NCBI RefSeq assembly: GCF_032050975.1
Contig: NZ_CP116967.1
Coordinates: forward strand, 434,001 to 498,000
DNA length: 64,000 nucleotides
Origin: Candidatus Nitrospira allomarina
GTDB lineage: Bacteria > Nitrospirota > Nitrospiria > Nitrospirales > UBA8639
Reading direction: 5' to 3'
In this document: positions 54,038-63,716 of the stretch, piece by piece
Position numbering within the stretch: position 1 is the first letter of the stretch
Layout of the letters: each line of letters begins with the position of its first letter
The notes under the pieces: model-generated
The model's input: the letters and a program-made list of their open reading frames with translations, nothing else
What the model was told of the DNA's origin: nothing
Database searches by the model: none
Made by a program: the position numbers and the translations under genes

Positions 54038-54832
54038 ATGCCTAAAGCTACCCTCACCAAACGTTTAGAGTTTTGCTCCTCTCACCGCTACCACAATCCT
54101 GAATGGGATGACGCAAAAAATCGTGAGGTTTTTGGTCTTTGTAATAATGTGAATACCCATGGCCATAATTATTTATTGGAAGTCACATTGCGGGGGGACA
54201 TCGACCCTGTCACAGGTATGATCATCAATTTATATGACTTAAAAATCATTTTAAATCAGGTTCTGGAACAATTTGATCATAAGAACTTAAATCTCGATAC
54301 CCCATATTTTTCCAGGAGAATTCCCACGACCGAAAATCTCGCCGTCACTCTCTGGCACATTCTGGAAAAACATCCAGACCTTCCTAATCCGGATGCACTT
54401 CGTCTTTATGAGGACGAAACCCTCTATGCCGAGGTGAATGCGAATTTCATGGATGGTGCCCTCCACCCCGCAAACGGCGAATCGGCCATCATCGCTCGAC
54501 GCTATGCGTTTTCAGCCCTGCATCAATCCGGGACAGGTCATACGCAAGGACATGACTATGATCTGTGGATTGCCACTAAGGGCCAAATTTCCAGCGACAC
54601 CGGGCAGGTTATGAATTTACAGACTGTGGATCAAATCGTCAGAAACCAGATCCTTGCACGATTTGACCAGCAAAATCTAAGCCAGGATCAGGCCTTTGCC
54701 AACATTCCCGTCACAGACTCCGCACTTGCGAAGGTCATCTGGGAAACACTGGATCCCCACTTCCACACTCCCCCCCTATGCCGAGTCTCCGTGAGCCAAC
54801 AATCAGGTGCCATGGCTGTGTATTCTGTTTAG
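54038..54832 (+). CDS. Tandem-duplicated 6-pyruvoyl-tetrahydropterin synthase-fold protein
   Basis: 264 residues, two PTPS domains in tandem. Domain 1 (1-135) is intact: zinc ligands His16 in SSHRYH, His41 and His43 in THGHNY, Cys35 six residues before HGH, HKNLN and a Glu in YEDET. Domain 2 (about 150-264) keeps the fold (YAFSALHQSG, HTQGHDY, FDQQNLS) but has lost the Cys, has Gln in place of one zinc His, and Gln for the HKN His. So probably one active and one structural domain. The family makes 6-carboxy- or 6-pyruvoyl-tetrahydropterin (queuosine or pterin pathway). Follows a terminator by 17 bases; ribosome site weak. Confidence 0.88.
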   Translation: MPKATLTKRLEFCSSHRYHNPEWDDAKNREVFGLCNNVNTHGHNYLLEVTLRGDIDPVTGMIINLYDLKIILNQVLEQFDHKNLNLDTPYFSRRIPTTENLAVTLWHILEKHPDLPNPDALRLYEDETLYAEVNANFMDGALHPANGESAIIARRYAFSALHQSGTGHTQGHDYDLWIATKGQISSDTGQVMNLQTVDQIVRNQILARFDQQNLSQDQAFANIPVTDSALAKVIWETLDPHFHTPPLCRVSVSQQSGAMAVYSV

Positions 54833-54954
54833 CCTGAATCTGGAAACACCGTCTTGAGGACGCGCACGGACTCAATCAGGATACCCTGCCAGCTGAAAAA
54901 CCCCCTGCAGGCCGGACAGTACCAGGACCGGGTGAGGTTTCCCCAAAACAGAAT

Positions 54955-55293
54955 TTAGGTTGGGATAGAGAACGATTGCCGAATCAAGTCGGCCAGTTCG
55001 GCGGGTTCTAATTTTCCCTCTTTGGTAAGCACCAGCTCTCCATTGGAGAAGAAATGAGTGGTGGGATACGTTTCAAATTGATGCCGCTTTTTAATGGCAC
55101 GGCACCGCCCCGGAACGTGCATTTTAGCCTTTCCAAATCGCACATTCGAATACTGTTGGGCAATGTCCGCAAGAACAGGATCATAGGCTTTACACGGTTC
55201 GCAGGTCGCAATGCCATATGCCACAACTGCAGCCGAAGCCTCCGTAAACCCTGCATAATTCTCATCGTTCACATCTTCAACAATACCGGACAT
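54955..55293 (-). CDS. Thioredoxin-fold protein with CEPC active site
   Basis: 112 residues from ATG 55293, with GAGG 5 bases upstream. Active site Cys31/Cys34 in ATCEPCKAYDP, then VRFGKAKMHVPGRCRAIKKRHQFETYPTTHFFSNGEL with the cis-proline region (TYPT). The fold and length match thioredoxin, but the CEPC and basic insert (RCRAIKKRHQ) mark it as a thioredoxin-like variant. No signal peptide, so cytoplasmic disulfide reduction is likely. It stands downstream of the peroxiredoxin on the same strand and could reduce it. Confidence 0.87.
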   Translation of the reverse strand: MSGIVEDVNDENYAGFTEASAAVVAYGIATCEPCKAYDPVLADIAQQYSNVRFGKAKMHVPGRCRAIKKRHQFETYPTTHFFSNGELVLTKEGKLEPAELADLIRQSFSIPT

Positions 55294-55371
55294 CACAGCC
55301 TCGCAATTCAAGATTACAGACCGAAGGAGTAGGTTCAGGACCCAACTCCTTCGGTCAAACCATCCTCAGGA

Positions 55372-55845
55372 TTAATTCAACTTTTTCAACGCTTCCAAAA
55401 TTTCTTTGTCGTCACGAGCGGTTTTGATATCTTGAACTTTCGCATAGGCTACTTTTCCATTTTTATCCACAATGACGGTAGCGCGCTTTGAGCAATTTAA
55501 CGGCTCAAAATATAATCCATAGGCCTTAGATACCGTCCGATGCATATCGGCGAGTAATTGATGCTTAAGATCTAGGGAATCCGCCCAAGCTTTGTGGGAA
55601 AAAAAGCTGTCACAGCTGATGCCAAAAACTTCGGCATTAACTGATCCAAAGTTGGGAAAATCATCGGTTAAACATTTGTTTTCTCCGGTACAAACCGGGC
55701 TCCAATCCAGAGGATAAAATGCCAGAACCACGTTCTTCTTTCCGCGATAGTCGCTGAGTTTAACATCCTTTTGGTCCTGGTCTTTTAATGTAAAATCGGG
55801 GGCTACGTCTCCGACTTTAACTTCTGCGGCAACATCTGTAGACAT
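55372..55845 (-). CDS. Peroxiredoxin (BCP/PrxQ-like)
   Basis: 157 residues from ATG 55845, with AAGGAG 7 bases upstream. Peroxidatic Cys52 lies in [14 protein letters not shown], with a second Cys58 six residues on, close to the PrxQ C-x4-C spacing. [30 protein letters not shown] is the family N-terminal pattern. Reduces peroxides using a thioredoxin. Co-directional with the thioredoxin-like gene. A longer frame to 56019 has no ribosome site. Confidence 0.92.
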   Translation of the reverse strand: MSTDVAAEVKVGDVAPDFTLKDQDQKDVKLSDYRGKKNVVLAFYPLDWSPVCTGENKCLTDDFPNFGSVNAEVFGISCDSFFSHKAWADSLDLKHQLLADMHRTVSKAYGLYFEPLNCSKRATVIVDKNGKVAYAKVQDIKTARDDKEILEALKKLN

Positions 55846-56239
55846 GATTGCTCTCCTTCGTTGTAATGGAAATGCCGAAAATTCACTTGACCTTTGGTGG
55901 TAACATGGGGTGAAAAAGTTTGTCAATCTGGCAGAAGCCCTACAGAATTGCCCATTTAGCCCTAACGAAGCTCCACTTCCGACGCAGTTTGCTGAGTCAG
56001 AAAGCCGTAAAAGGTTCAAGTCTGCTATCCTTCCTCACAATAATTTTTACCGACTCTCATCCAACATCGCGGGCATACGCCATGGCGGCACATATGCCGT
56101 CCAATCGGAAACAGATATCGATCTTGTGTTTTAGTCTTTCTCGGGGTATCGTAATTAAAAGGCAAGTGAAATCCTCTTCCTCCTTAATACCATCCAAAAT
56201 CTTCCCAATCTCTAGGCCATTGTTGGTTACGTATCCTTT
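55846..56239. other. Divergent intergenic region between the peroxiredoxin and PBP1A genes
   Basis: About 394 bases. Should hold the two promoters. No gene, RNA or clear operator was seen. Confidence 0.4.
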
Positions 56240-58639
56240 ATGAGTAAATTCCAGACGTTTTTTTCCACGCTCCGCGGTTGGTCCTGGCTTCGAATAACGA
56301 TAATCACCACATTTCTTGCCTTATGTGTCGGGGTAGGAGGTCTTGCGGGAATTCTCTGGATTGCGACCCGAGACCTTCCCACATTCGACTCCTTTCAAGA
56401 CTACCATCCGAGTTTAGTGTCTAGAGTCTATGCAGATAACGGTGAACTCATTGGGCAATTTTTCATCGAACGTCGTCTGTATACGCCCATTGACAAAATT
56501 CCCAAAGCCTTCACGCAAGCAGTCATTGCCACAGAAGATACCCGTTTTTTTGATCACCCTGGGCTGGACATTGTCGGCATCGGCCGGGCGGCCTGGACCA
56601 ACCTCAAAAAAGGCGGCCGGTTTCAAGGCGCTAGCACCATTACCCAACAGTTAGCCAGAGCTCTTTTTCTTTCTCCCGAACGAACATATCAGCGGAAAAT
56701 CAAAGAGCTCATTCTCGCAGTGAAAATGGAATGGGTGTTGACCAAAGAGCAAATTTTAGAAATGTACTTAAACCAAATTTATTTCGGTCACGGTGCCTAT
56801 GGGGTGGCCGCCGCCGCCTTAACCTATTTTGATAAAAACGTCTCGGATTTGAGTCTTCCTGAATCGGCATTTTTGGCTGGTCTTCCTAAAGCTCCAAACA
56901 CCTATTCACCCTATCGGAATCCAGATCTGGCTAAATCGCGAAAAGAATTGGTCCTAGGGCGCATGGTAGAGGCCGGGTATATCACCAACGAAGAGGCGCA
57001 AGCCGCCATGGCCACAACCCTATCCTACCGTCACCAATCGATAGAACCGATTGCGGCCTATTTCCTGGAAGAGGTGCGTCAACACTTGGTGGATCGGTAC
57101 GGAGAAACCCTTGTGTATAAGGGAGGGCTACGAATCTACACCACCTTAAATATTGCCATGCAGAAAATCGCGGAAGAAGCGGTTCGTACAGGACTCCGCC
57201 AATTAGATAAACGGCAAGGCTGGCGAGGACCGATTGAACATATTGCCTTTTCCAAAGATTTTACGCCTCCGGATACCTTTCCGGAACTACAAAGTCCAAA
57301 GGCAGCTCTTGTCCATGGCCTCTACCGAGCCCTCGTGACGGACGTGGCAAAAAAATCTGCTCAAATCTTGATTGGAAATACCTATAAGGGCTCTATCCTA
57401 TTCGAGGATATGCGATGGGCCCAACGTCAATTGGAAAAAAGCGGGGATGTGGGAACAGCGGTCGTTCGGGAAAAAGCCACTCCACTCCAACTCTTGAAGG
57501 TCGGAGACATTATTGAAGTCGCCCCGAAAAATGGCACTGTCGAGTCAGGCGAATTTGTCTTAGAGCAAACTCCAATCGTGGAAGGCGCCCTCATCGCCAT
57601 GGATCCGAGGACAGGCGCCGTCCAATCAATGGTTGGAGGGTATGACTATACTCGAAGTCAGTTTAATCGTGCCGTGGTTGCCCGTCGACAACCGGGTTCC
57701 GCCTTCAAGCCACTCATTTATGCATCGGCGCTTCAACAAGGCCTGACACCGGCATCCCTGATTCTCGATGCGCCCGTCGTCTATGAAGACGAGGATTTGG
57801 ACCGGGTATGGAAGCCGGAAAATTATGAAAAACGCTTTTTTGGAACCATTACCCTTCGTGAAGCACTGCGGCATTCCCGCAACGCCGCAACAGTCAGGTT
57901 GCTTGAACAAATCGGAGTTCCCGAGGTCGTCAATATCGCCAGCAATCTGGGAATACGAAGTCCGCTCAGCCAGGACCTCTCTTTGGCCTTGGGATCCTCA
58001 AGCGTGACCCTCCAAGAAATCACCTCCGCGTATGGCGTCTTCGCCAATCAAGGTTTGTGGCTTGAGCCCTACATGATTACACATGCCAAGAACCTCAACG
58101 GGGAGATCTTAGAACAACACCAGTTCGAACCGCGACAAGCCATGACCAAGGAAAACGCCTACTTGATCACCAATATGCTCATGGATGTCATTCAAAGCGG
58201 AACCGGAAGACTCGCCAAATCTATTGGCCGGCCATTGGCAGGGAAGACTGGAACCACAAATAGCTATAACGATGCGTGGTTTGTCGGGTATGCCCCGAAT
58301 TTGGCGACAGGAGTATGGGTGGGATTTGATGGGGTCCGAACACTCGGCAGATTGGAATCCGGGGCGCATGCGGCCCTACCGATTTGGACCAGGTTTGTTG
58401 ATCAAGCCCTGCTCCACTCACCAGTTATGACCTTTCCTATTCCTAATGACATTCAATTCGCGCAGATCGACACTGCGACGGGTGACTTGCCATCCAAGAC
58501 CAGTCGAAACATCAGTACGGAAGTTTTTCGTAAAGGAACGGAACCAGGAAAAGCGGCTCCTCAGAAGGCGAACCCTATGGATTTTTTTGAGTTCGACCGG
58601 TTGAACTCGGATTCCTCCAACCAGCTTTCCCCATTTTGA
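56240..58639 (+). CDS. Bifunctional penicillin-binding protein 1A
   Basis: 799 residues. N-terminal membrane anchor (ITIITTFLALCVGVGGLAGIL), glycosyltransferase-51 domain with catalytic Glu in IATEDTRFFDHPG near residue 97, and the motifs GASTITQQLARALFL and MEMYLNQIYFG-type LNQIYFGHGAYGV. The transpeptidase has the SxxK serine in RQPGSAFKPLIY near residue 486, SRNAA, and KTGTT near 670. It polymerises and cross-links peptidoglycan on the outer face of the inner membrane. PBP1A sits alone between peroxiredoxin and the isc operon. Confidence 0.96.
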   Translation: MSKFQTFFSTLRGWSWLRITIITTFLALCVGVGGLAGILWIATRDLPTFDSFQDYHPSLVSRVYADNGELIGQFFIERRLYTPIDKIPKAFTQAVIATEDTRFFDHPGLDIVGIGRAAWTNLKKGGRFQGASTITQQLARALFLSPERTYQRKIKELILAVKMEWVLTKEQILEMYLNQIYFGHGAYGVAAAALTYFDKNVSDLSLPESAFLAGLPKAPNTYSPYRNPDLAKSRKELVLGRMVEAGYITNEEAQAAMATTLSYRHQSIEPIAAYFLEEVRQHLVDRYGETLVYKGGLRIYTTLNIAMQKIAEEAVRTGLRQLDKRQGWRGPIEHIAFSKDFTPPDTFPELQSPKAALVHGLYRALVTDVAKKSAQILIGNTYKGSILFEDMRWAQRQLEKSGDVGTAVVREKATPLQLLKVGDIIEVAPKNGTVESGEFVLEQTPIVEGALIAMDPRTGAVQSMVGGYDYTRSQFNRAVVARRQPGSAFKPLIYASALQQGLTPASLILDAPVVYEDEDLDRVWKPENYEKRFFGTITLREALRHSRNAATVRLLEQIGVPEVVNIASNLGIRSPLSQDLSLALGSSSVTLQEITSAYGVFANQGLWLEPYMITHAKNLNGEILEQHQFEPRQAMTKENAYLITNMLMDVIQSGTGRLAKSIGRPLAGKTGTTNSYNDAWFVGYAPNLATGVWVGFDGVRTLGRLESGAHAALPIWTRFVDQALLHSPVMTFPIPNDIQFAQIDTATGDLPSKTSRNISTEVFRKGTEPGKAAPQKANPMDFFEFDRLNSDSSNQLSPF

Positions 58640-58682
58640 GAGAACTCTTCAAAACAGGGCGATTTCGCCGTCACACGTGTTC

Positions 58683-58901
58683 TCAGGACTGGGCATCCTG
58701 ATACTCTTCATACCAGGCCATTTGAATGGCCTCCAGCTTTTTTTCATTGGACGTTTTGGGATCGTCCTTAAACTCAGGAAGGGCAACCACCCAGGCATGT
58801 AAATCCGTAAACCTGACCGATAAGGGATCAAGGTCGGGATGCTCTTCCTGCAGCCGAATAGCAATATCTTCAGTATCACCCCACATGAATTCCTGAGCCA
58901 T
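58683..58901 (-). CDS. iscX: IscX (YfhJ) iron-sulfur assembly accessory protein
   Basis: 72 residues, GGGGAAG ribosome site. The acidic helical pattern MWGDTEDIAIRLQEEHPDLDPLSVRFTDLHAWVVALPEF is that of IscX. It binds the cysteine desulfurase and iron and modulates cluster assembly. Last gene of the isc operon; the usual ferredoxin gene (fdx) between hscA and iscX is missing. Confidence 0.93.
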   Translation of the reverse strand: MAQEFMWGDTEDIAIRLQEEHPDLDPLSVRFTDLHAWVVALPEFKDDPKTSNEKKLEAIQMAWYEEYQDAQS

Positions 58902-58960
58902 GATTTCTTCCCCTTGGATTAATGGGTTTTGCCCATGCCTAAAGTCTCCCTATTGAGGGA

Positions 58961-60778
58961 TTATTTTATGACGTCGGATAATTTCTTACTTTCGAGAGCT
59001 TCTTTCAACGTGGCATCCATCAACACTTCGGCCAAATGATGCGTCGTTTTTTCAACCTCAGCAATTTTCGCACGTATGACACGATGATCATCCCCGTCTT
59101 TAACTTCACCAAGCTGCCGTAAAATCTGACGAATGCTTTCCCTTTCCTTTTCATTGATTAAATTCGCTGCACGCCCCAAAGCTTTCTCCGTCGCCACGAT
59201 GATCGCATTGGCTTCATTCCGTGCTTCTATAATTTGCCGGGCTTTGATGTCTTCTGTGGCAAATTGAAAAGAATCACGAACCATCCCTTCCACCTCATCG
59301 TCGGTCAGTCCATGAGAAGGTTTCACCTGAACCGATTGCGCCTCACCGGTCCGGATATCTCTGGCCGTCACCTGTAGGATCCCATTGGCATCAATGAGAA
59401 AGTTGACTTCTACGCGAGGGACCCCAGCCGGCAACGGTGGAAGCTTTAATTGGAAGCGGGCCAAACTTCGATTATCTTTCACCAACTCCCGTTCTCCTTG
59501 GAGGATATGAATATCCACCGAGGTCTGCCCATCAACATAGGTCGTGAACATTTCCTTTGCACTGGTTGGAATCGTGGTATTTCGACGAATCAGCGCACTC
59601 ATGACCCCGCCCATCGTTTCAATTCCCAATGACAGGGGAGTCACGTCCAGTAACAAGAGGTCTGTGGTATGCCCGCCTAAAATATCAGCTTGAACAGCCG
59701 CCCCTAACGCGACGACTTCGTCAGGGTTCAGCTCAGAGTGCGGCTTTTTGCCAAACAGTTCTTCCACTTTCCGCCAAACCAGTGGCATGCGAGTATTCCC
59801 TCCGACCAGGACCACTTCATCAATCTGACTGGCGGTTAAGCCTGCATCTTTGAGGGCAAGCCGACAAGGCGCAAGGGTTCTTTCCACCAAACCCATCGTT
59901 AACGTTTCCATGCTCTCCCGCGTCCATACCTTTTCATACGTCGAATTGGGAAGCTCTATCACCGCCCGAGTTTGGGTTTCATCCGACAACCGGATTTTGA
60001 CACGTTCCGCCTCCAACCGAATGGTTTGCATTAAATCTGGATTCTCGCCAACTTTTAGGCCTTGAGTTTGAAAAATATCATCAACCATCACATCGACGAG
60101 CAGTTGATCGAAATCATCTCCCCCTAAATGGGTATCCCCATTCGTTGCCAGAACTTCAAAGATTCCATCTTTTAATTTGAGAATGGAGATATCAAACGTC
60201 CCTCCGCCTAAATCATAAATTGCGATCAGACCTTGTGTCTTTTTCTGCAGGCCATACGCTAAGGAAGCAGCTGTCGGCTCATTGATGATACGCAGGATCT
60301 CTAATCCGGCAATCATACCCGCATCTTTGGTGGCTTGCCGCTGACTATCATTGAAATACGCCGGAACGGTGACCACAGCCTTGGAGATGTCTTCCTTTAA
60401 ATAATCCTCGGCTCGCCGTTTTAATTCTTTCAGAATCATGGCGGACACTTGAGGGGGAGAAAAGGTTTTATCTCCAATTTCAATACGAATGACCCCGTTT
60501 TTTTCATGAAGCTGATAAGGAAAATACTTCAGGTCGTCCTTCACGTCATCCAGCCCCTTGCCCATAAACCGCTTCACGGAATAAATGGTGCTGGAAGGAT
60601 CACGGATTAAATGGGCTTTTGCCGGCTCTCCCACGATCATCCCATTATCAGTTAACCCGACGATGGAAGGCACTTTGGTCTGCCCATCCGGGCCGGGAAT
60701 GACATGAGGCCCATCTTTATCCATAAAGGCGATCAGCGAATTCGTCGTTCCCAAATCAATACCAACAATGCGACTCAC
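58961..60778 (-). CDS. hscA: Hsp70-type Fe-S chaperone HscA
   Basis: 605 residues. Hsp70 nucleotide motifs: IVGIDLGTTNSLIAF at the N-terminus, INEPTAASLAYG and IYDLGGGTFDISIL in the middle; substrate domain with the LSLGIETMGG segment. Length, operon and the short C-terminal lid fit HscA rather than DnaK. It works with HscB to release clusters from IscU. Encoded directly downstream of hscB. Confidence 0.93.
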   Translation of the reverse strand: MSRIVGIDLGTTNSLIAFMDKDGPHVIPGPDGQTKVPSIVGLTDNGMIVGEPAKAHLIRDPSSTIYSVKRFMGKGLDDVKDDLKYFPYQLHEKNGVIRIEIGDKTFSPPQVSAMILKELKRRAEDYLKEDISKAVVTVPAYFNDSQRQATKDAGMIAGLEILRIINEPTAASLAYGLQKKTQGLIAIYDLGGGTFDISILKLKDGIFEVLATNGDTHLGGDDFDQLLVDVMVDDIFQTQGLKVGENPDLMQTIRLEAERVKIRLSDETQTRAVIELPNSTYEKVWTRESMETLTMGLVERTLAPCRLALKDAGLTASQIDEVVLVGGNTRMPLVWRKVEELFGKKPHSELNPDEVVALGAAVQADILGGHTTDLLLLDVTPLSLGIETMGGVMSALIRRNTTIPTSAKEMFTTYVDGQTSVDIHILQGERELVKDNRSLARFQLKLPPLPAGVPRVEVNFLIDANGILQVTARDIRTGEAQSVQVKPSHGLTDDEVEGMVRDSFQFATEDIKARQIIEARNEANAIIVATEKALGRAANLINEKERESIRQILRQLGEVKDGDDHRVIRAKIAEVEKTTHHLAEVLMDATLKEALESKKLSDVIK

Positions 60779-60804
60779 AATATATTCCTTTTAGCTGAGA
60801 ATGA

Positions 60805-61554
60805 TTAGCCCGTGGTTTCGAGCAAATCGTTGACCATATTCCGCACATATGTTCGATTAGAAAGAATTTCCTGCATAGCACGCAAAATAGAATTTTTTTC
60901 CTCACGCGCCTCACCTGGAAGGGGAGTGCGTGCTTGCACCTGATCCCATTGTTTGAACTGACCCTTCAGGGACTCCTCCATTTCAGCCTGGCGTTTTTCC
61001 AAACGCTCTCGTTCGCCCTGCAACTTTTTCCGAAGGGCCTCAAGCTCAGGTGACGCGCCCTTGGGAACCAGTTGTCGGAATAATTCCAGATCTTCTTGCA
61101 GTTCCAGAACCTCTTCAAACAAATCCGCCGGGGGATTTGATCGAATATCTTTCACCGCTCCAGCCTCCAACCGGATCAAATATTCCGCCCGCAGAATGGG
61201 ATCCTTGAGTGTGCGATAGCCGGCATTCAAAAAAGCAGAATTTCCTAAACTAATGGCTTTCTCCGATTCATCTTTTGTGGAATAAAAATCCGGATGAAAA
61301 GTACGACTTAATTCATAAAATGTCTGTTCCAATTGTTGTTCGTCAATGTTCAACAGACGAGGGAGTTGAAAGCAGGCAAAATAGTCCAGGTCCTTTGAAA
61401 GCGGCTGCACTTTAACGCATTGTCCACAGAGATATTCTCCCGTCACTTCAGATTGGCAGTGCCAGCACATACTGCGGGCCATGGGAAGTTCCCGGGCCTT
61501 TATCGTGGTTGGATGTTGATGTTCCATGATTTCTGGCTCTGACAACTCGGGCAT
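60805..61554 (-). CDS. hscB: J-domain co-chaperone HscB with N-terminal zinc ribbon
   Basis: 249 residues from 61554, or 240 from the ATG at 61527. The N-terminus carries CWHC...CGQC, a four-cysteine ribbon as in eukaryotic HSC20. Next comes the J-domain with the HPD motif in SRTFHPDFYST, and a long C-terminal coiled coil (LEALRKKLQGERERLEKRQAEMEESLKGQ). HscB delivers IscU to HscA. The ATG at 61554 lies inside a 15-bp perfect hairpin, so the downstream ATG may be the true start. Most gammaproteobacterial HscB lack the ribbon. Confidence 0.85.
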   Translation of the reverse strand: MPELSEPEIMEHQHPTTIKARELPMARSMCWHCQSEVTGEYLCGQCVKVQPLSKDLDYFACFQLPRLLNIDEQQLEQTFYELSRTFHPDFYSTKDESEKAISLGNSAFLNAGYRTLKDPILRAEYLIRLEAGAVKDIRSNPPADLFEEVLELQEDLELFRQLVPKGASPELEALRKKLQGERERLEKRQAEMEESLKGQFKQWDQVQARTPLPGEAREEKNSILRAMQEILSNRTYVRNMVNDLLETTG

Positions 61555-61580
61555 GGTGAACTACCCCATGCCCGAGTTGT
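61542..61580. repeat. Perfect 15-bp hairpin between iscA and hscB
   Basis: ACAACTCGGGCATGG at 61542-61556 pairs perfectly with CCATGCCCGAGTTGT at 61566-61580 across a 9-base loop. The start codon ATG at 61554 is inside the stem. On the isc strand it is not followed by a T-run, so it is not a simple terminator. It may be an mRNA processing or stability element that lowers hscB relative to iscA, or a palindromic repeat unit. Confidence 0.8.
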
Positions 61581-61611
61581 TACGTCACTATGTGATTGAA
61601 GAAGATTGGTC

Positions 61612-61965
61612 TTATGCTGAAAACGACTCTCCGCACCCACATGTCTTCGTGGCATTCGGATTAATAAATTTAAAGGCACCACTCACCATGTCTTTTTGAT
61701 AATCCAGGGTCATCCCCTGGAGATAAATGGCGCTTTTGGCATCGACGATCACTTTTACGCCATCCACTTCAGTGACGGTATCAAACTCCCCGATCTTGTC
61801 ATCGAAGTTGACGGTATAGCTCAACCCCGAACAACCGCCACCTTTCACTCCCAATCGAAGACCGCCCTCAGTAATGCCCTGAAGGTCCAATAATCGCTTG
61901 ACCTCCTTCAACGCCTCCTCGGTCATGGCAACCGTTGAATTGCTTTCCGTGGTTTTTGTATCCAT
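61612..61965 (-). CDS. iscA: A-type Fe-S carrier IscA
   Basis: 117 residues from ATG 61965, with GGGAGAA upstream. Cysteines in GGGCSGLSY and TCGCGESFS are the cluster ligands; VAMTEEALKEVKRLL is the N-terminal helix. Third in the operon after iscS and iscU. It passes clusters to acceptor proteins. Followed by the hairpin that precedes hscB. Confidence 0.95.
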   Translation of the reverse strand: MDTKTTESNSTVAMTEEALKEVKRLLDLQGITEGGLRLGVKGGGCSGLSYTVNFDDKIGEFDTVTEVDGVKVIVDAKSAIYLQGMTLDYQKDMVSGAFKFINPNATKTCGCGESFSA

Positions 61966-62006
61966 CGCCATTTCTCCCTACAACAAATCGTGAACAGTTC
62001 CCTAAG

Positions 62007-62423
62007 TTAGGATGAGGTAGCGGCTGCTTCCGGCTTGGGTTTCTTCTCTCCCGCTTTTTTCTGGTAATCCCCCAAGGCCGCTTTAATGGCATCTTCCGCC
62101 AACACCGAACAATGGATTTTAACGGGTGGGAGGTTCAACTCATGAACAATATCCGTATTCTTAATCTTTTGAGCATCTTCTAAGGTTTTCCCCTTGAGCC
62201 ACTCGGTCGCCAAACTGGAACTGGCAATGGCCGAACCACAGCCAAACGTTTTGAACTTGGCATCCACAATAGTGTCGTTTTCGACTTTAATTTGGAGTTT
62301 CATCACATCTCCGCATTCCGGAGCTCCGACGACACCTGTTCCCACATCGTCAGCATCTTTTTGAAAACTTCCCACATTACGGGGATTGTTGTAATGATCA
62401 ATGACTTTTTCACTATAGGCCAT
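62007..62423 (-). CDS. iscU: Fe-S scaffold protein IscU
   Basis: 138 residues. The three scaffold cysteines are present: VGAPECGDVM, KTFGCGSAIASSS and PVKIHCSVLAEDAI; the HscA recognition motif is LPPVK, as in LNLPPVKIHC. The C-terminal tail (KKAGEKKPKPEAAATSS) is longer than usual. Built directly after iscS. Receives sulfur from IscS to assemble 2Fe-2S clusters. Confidence 0.96.
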   Translation of the reverse strand: MAYSEKVIDHYNNPRNVGSFQKDADDVGTGVVGAPECGDVMKLQIKVENDTIVDAKFKTFGCGSAIASSSLATEWLKGKTLEDAQKIKNTDIVHELNLPPVKIHCSVLAEDAIKAALGDYQKKAGEKKPKPEAAATSS

Positions 62424-62501
62424 GGGCTATCCCTCCCTTTGTTGTATGGTATGACTGTGTGTTTTTTAAAACCATTTTGAATATGTCTTCAAGTATATCA
62501 A

Positions 62502-63716
62502 TTAATGAGCTGCCCATTGAACGCTTTTCAAATCGACCCCTTCCTTGGCCATCTCATAGAGCGGAGACATCTCACGTAGGTGCGTCACAGCCTTAATCAT
62601 GCGATCAATGGTGTATTCCACCTCCTCATCGGTATTAAATCGACCAAGCCCAAAGCGGATCGAAGAATGGGCCAAATCCGATCCAACTCCCAAGGCACGC
62701 AACACATAAGAGGGCTCAAGTGTGGCCGACGTACAAGCCGAACCAGAAGACAGGGCAATTTCTTTGACCCCCATGAGCAACGCCTCCCCTTCGACATACG
62801 CAAAACTAATATTGAGATTGTTCGGCAAGCGCTCAGTCGGATGCCCGTTTAAATAAACCTCATCCATACCCTTCATAATCCCTTCTTGAAGGCGATCGCG
62901 CATCTTGGCCATACGAACAGACTCGGTCGACATCTCCTGCTCGCATAGTTCGCAGGCTTTTCCAAATCCCACAATGAGGGGCACAGGCAAGGTTCCCGAA
63001 CGCATACCCCGCTCATGGCCCCCACCATACATCATCGCCTCCAACCTCACTCTTGGTGCCTTACGTCGGACATAAAGGGCCCCCACGCCTTTGGGACCAT
63101 AAATCTTATGGGCGGTAAAGGACATCAGATCAATTCCCATTTCCTGAACGTTTACAGGGATTTTACCCACCCCTTGTGTCGCGTCACAGTGGAAAAGGAC
63201 ACCTTTTTCTTTAGCAACTTTTCCGATGGCCGCCACGGGATTGATCGTACCGATCTCATTGTTGGCCATCATAATCGAAATTAAAATCGTCTGGTCGGTA
63301 ATGGCATTGCGTACGTCATCCGGGCTCACCATGCCGGCTTTATCCACGGGGAGGAAAGTGACCTTGACACCCTTCTTTTCCAGATATTTCGCCGTATCAA
63401 TCACCGCCCGGTGTTCCGTCGAACTTGTAATGATATGATTTCCTTTTTCCCGGTACATCTCCACCACGCCCTGCAAGGCCAGATTATCCGATTCCGTTGC
63501 CCCACTGGTAAAAATAAGTTCTTTGGCATCGGCATGGATAAGATGCGCAATTTGCTTTCGGGCTACTTCCACCGCCTCTTCAGCCTCCCAACCGAACGTA
63601 TGATTCCGGCTGGCCGCATTCCCAAATTTCTCGGTGAAGAAGGGGAGCATCATTTCAAGCACCCGAGGATCGCAGGGGGTCGTTGAATGATTATCCAAAT
63701 ATATAGGCAACTTCAT
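62502..63716 (-). CDS. iscS: Cysteine desulfurase IscS
   Basis: 404 residues. PLP fold motifs: [24 protein letters not shown] and the PLP lysine in [13 protein letters not shown]; active-site Cys in [14 protein letters not shown]. The start overlaps the iscR stop (ATGA at 63716-63713). It frees sulfur from cysteine for IscU. Confidence 0.97.
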   Translation of the reverse strand: MKLPIYLDNHSTTPCDPRVLEMMLPFFTEKFGNAASRNHTFGWEAEEAVEVARKQIAHLIHADAKELIFTSGATESDNLALQGVVEMYREKGNHIITSSTEHRAVIDTAKYLEKKGVKVTFLPVDKAGMVSPDDVRNAITDQTILISIMMANNEIGTINPVAAIGKVAKEKGVLFHCDATQGVGKIPVNVQEMGIDLMSFTAHKIYGPKGVGALYVRRKAPRVRLEAMMYGGGHERGMRSGTLPVPLIVGFGKACELCEQEMSTESVRMAKMRDRLQEGIMKGMDEVYLNGHPTERLPNNLNISFAYVEGEALLMGVKEIALSSGSACTSATLEPSYVLRALGVGSDLAHSSIRFGLGRFNTDEEVEYTIDRMIKAVTHLREMSPLYEMAKEGVDLKSVQWAAH

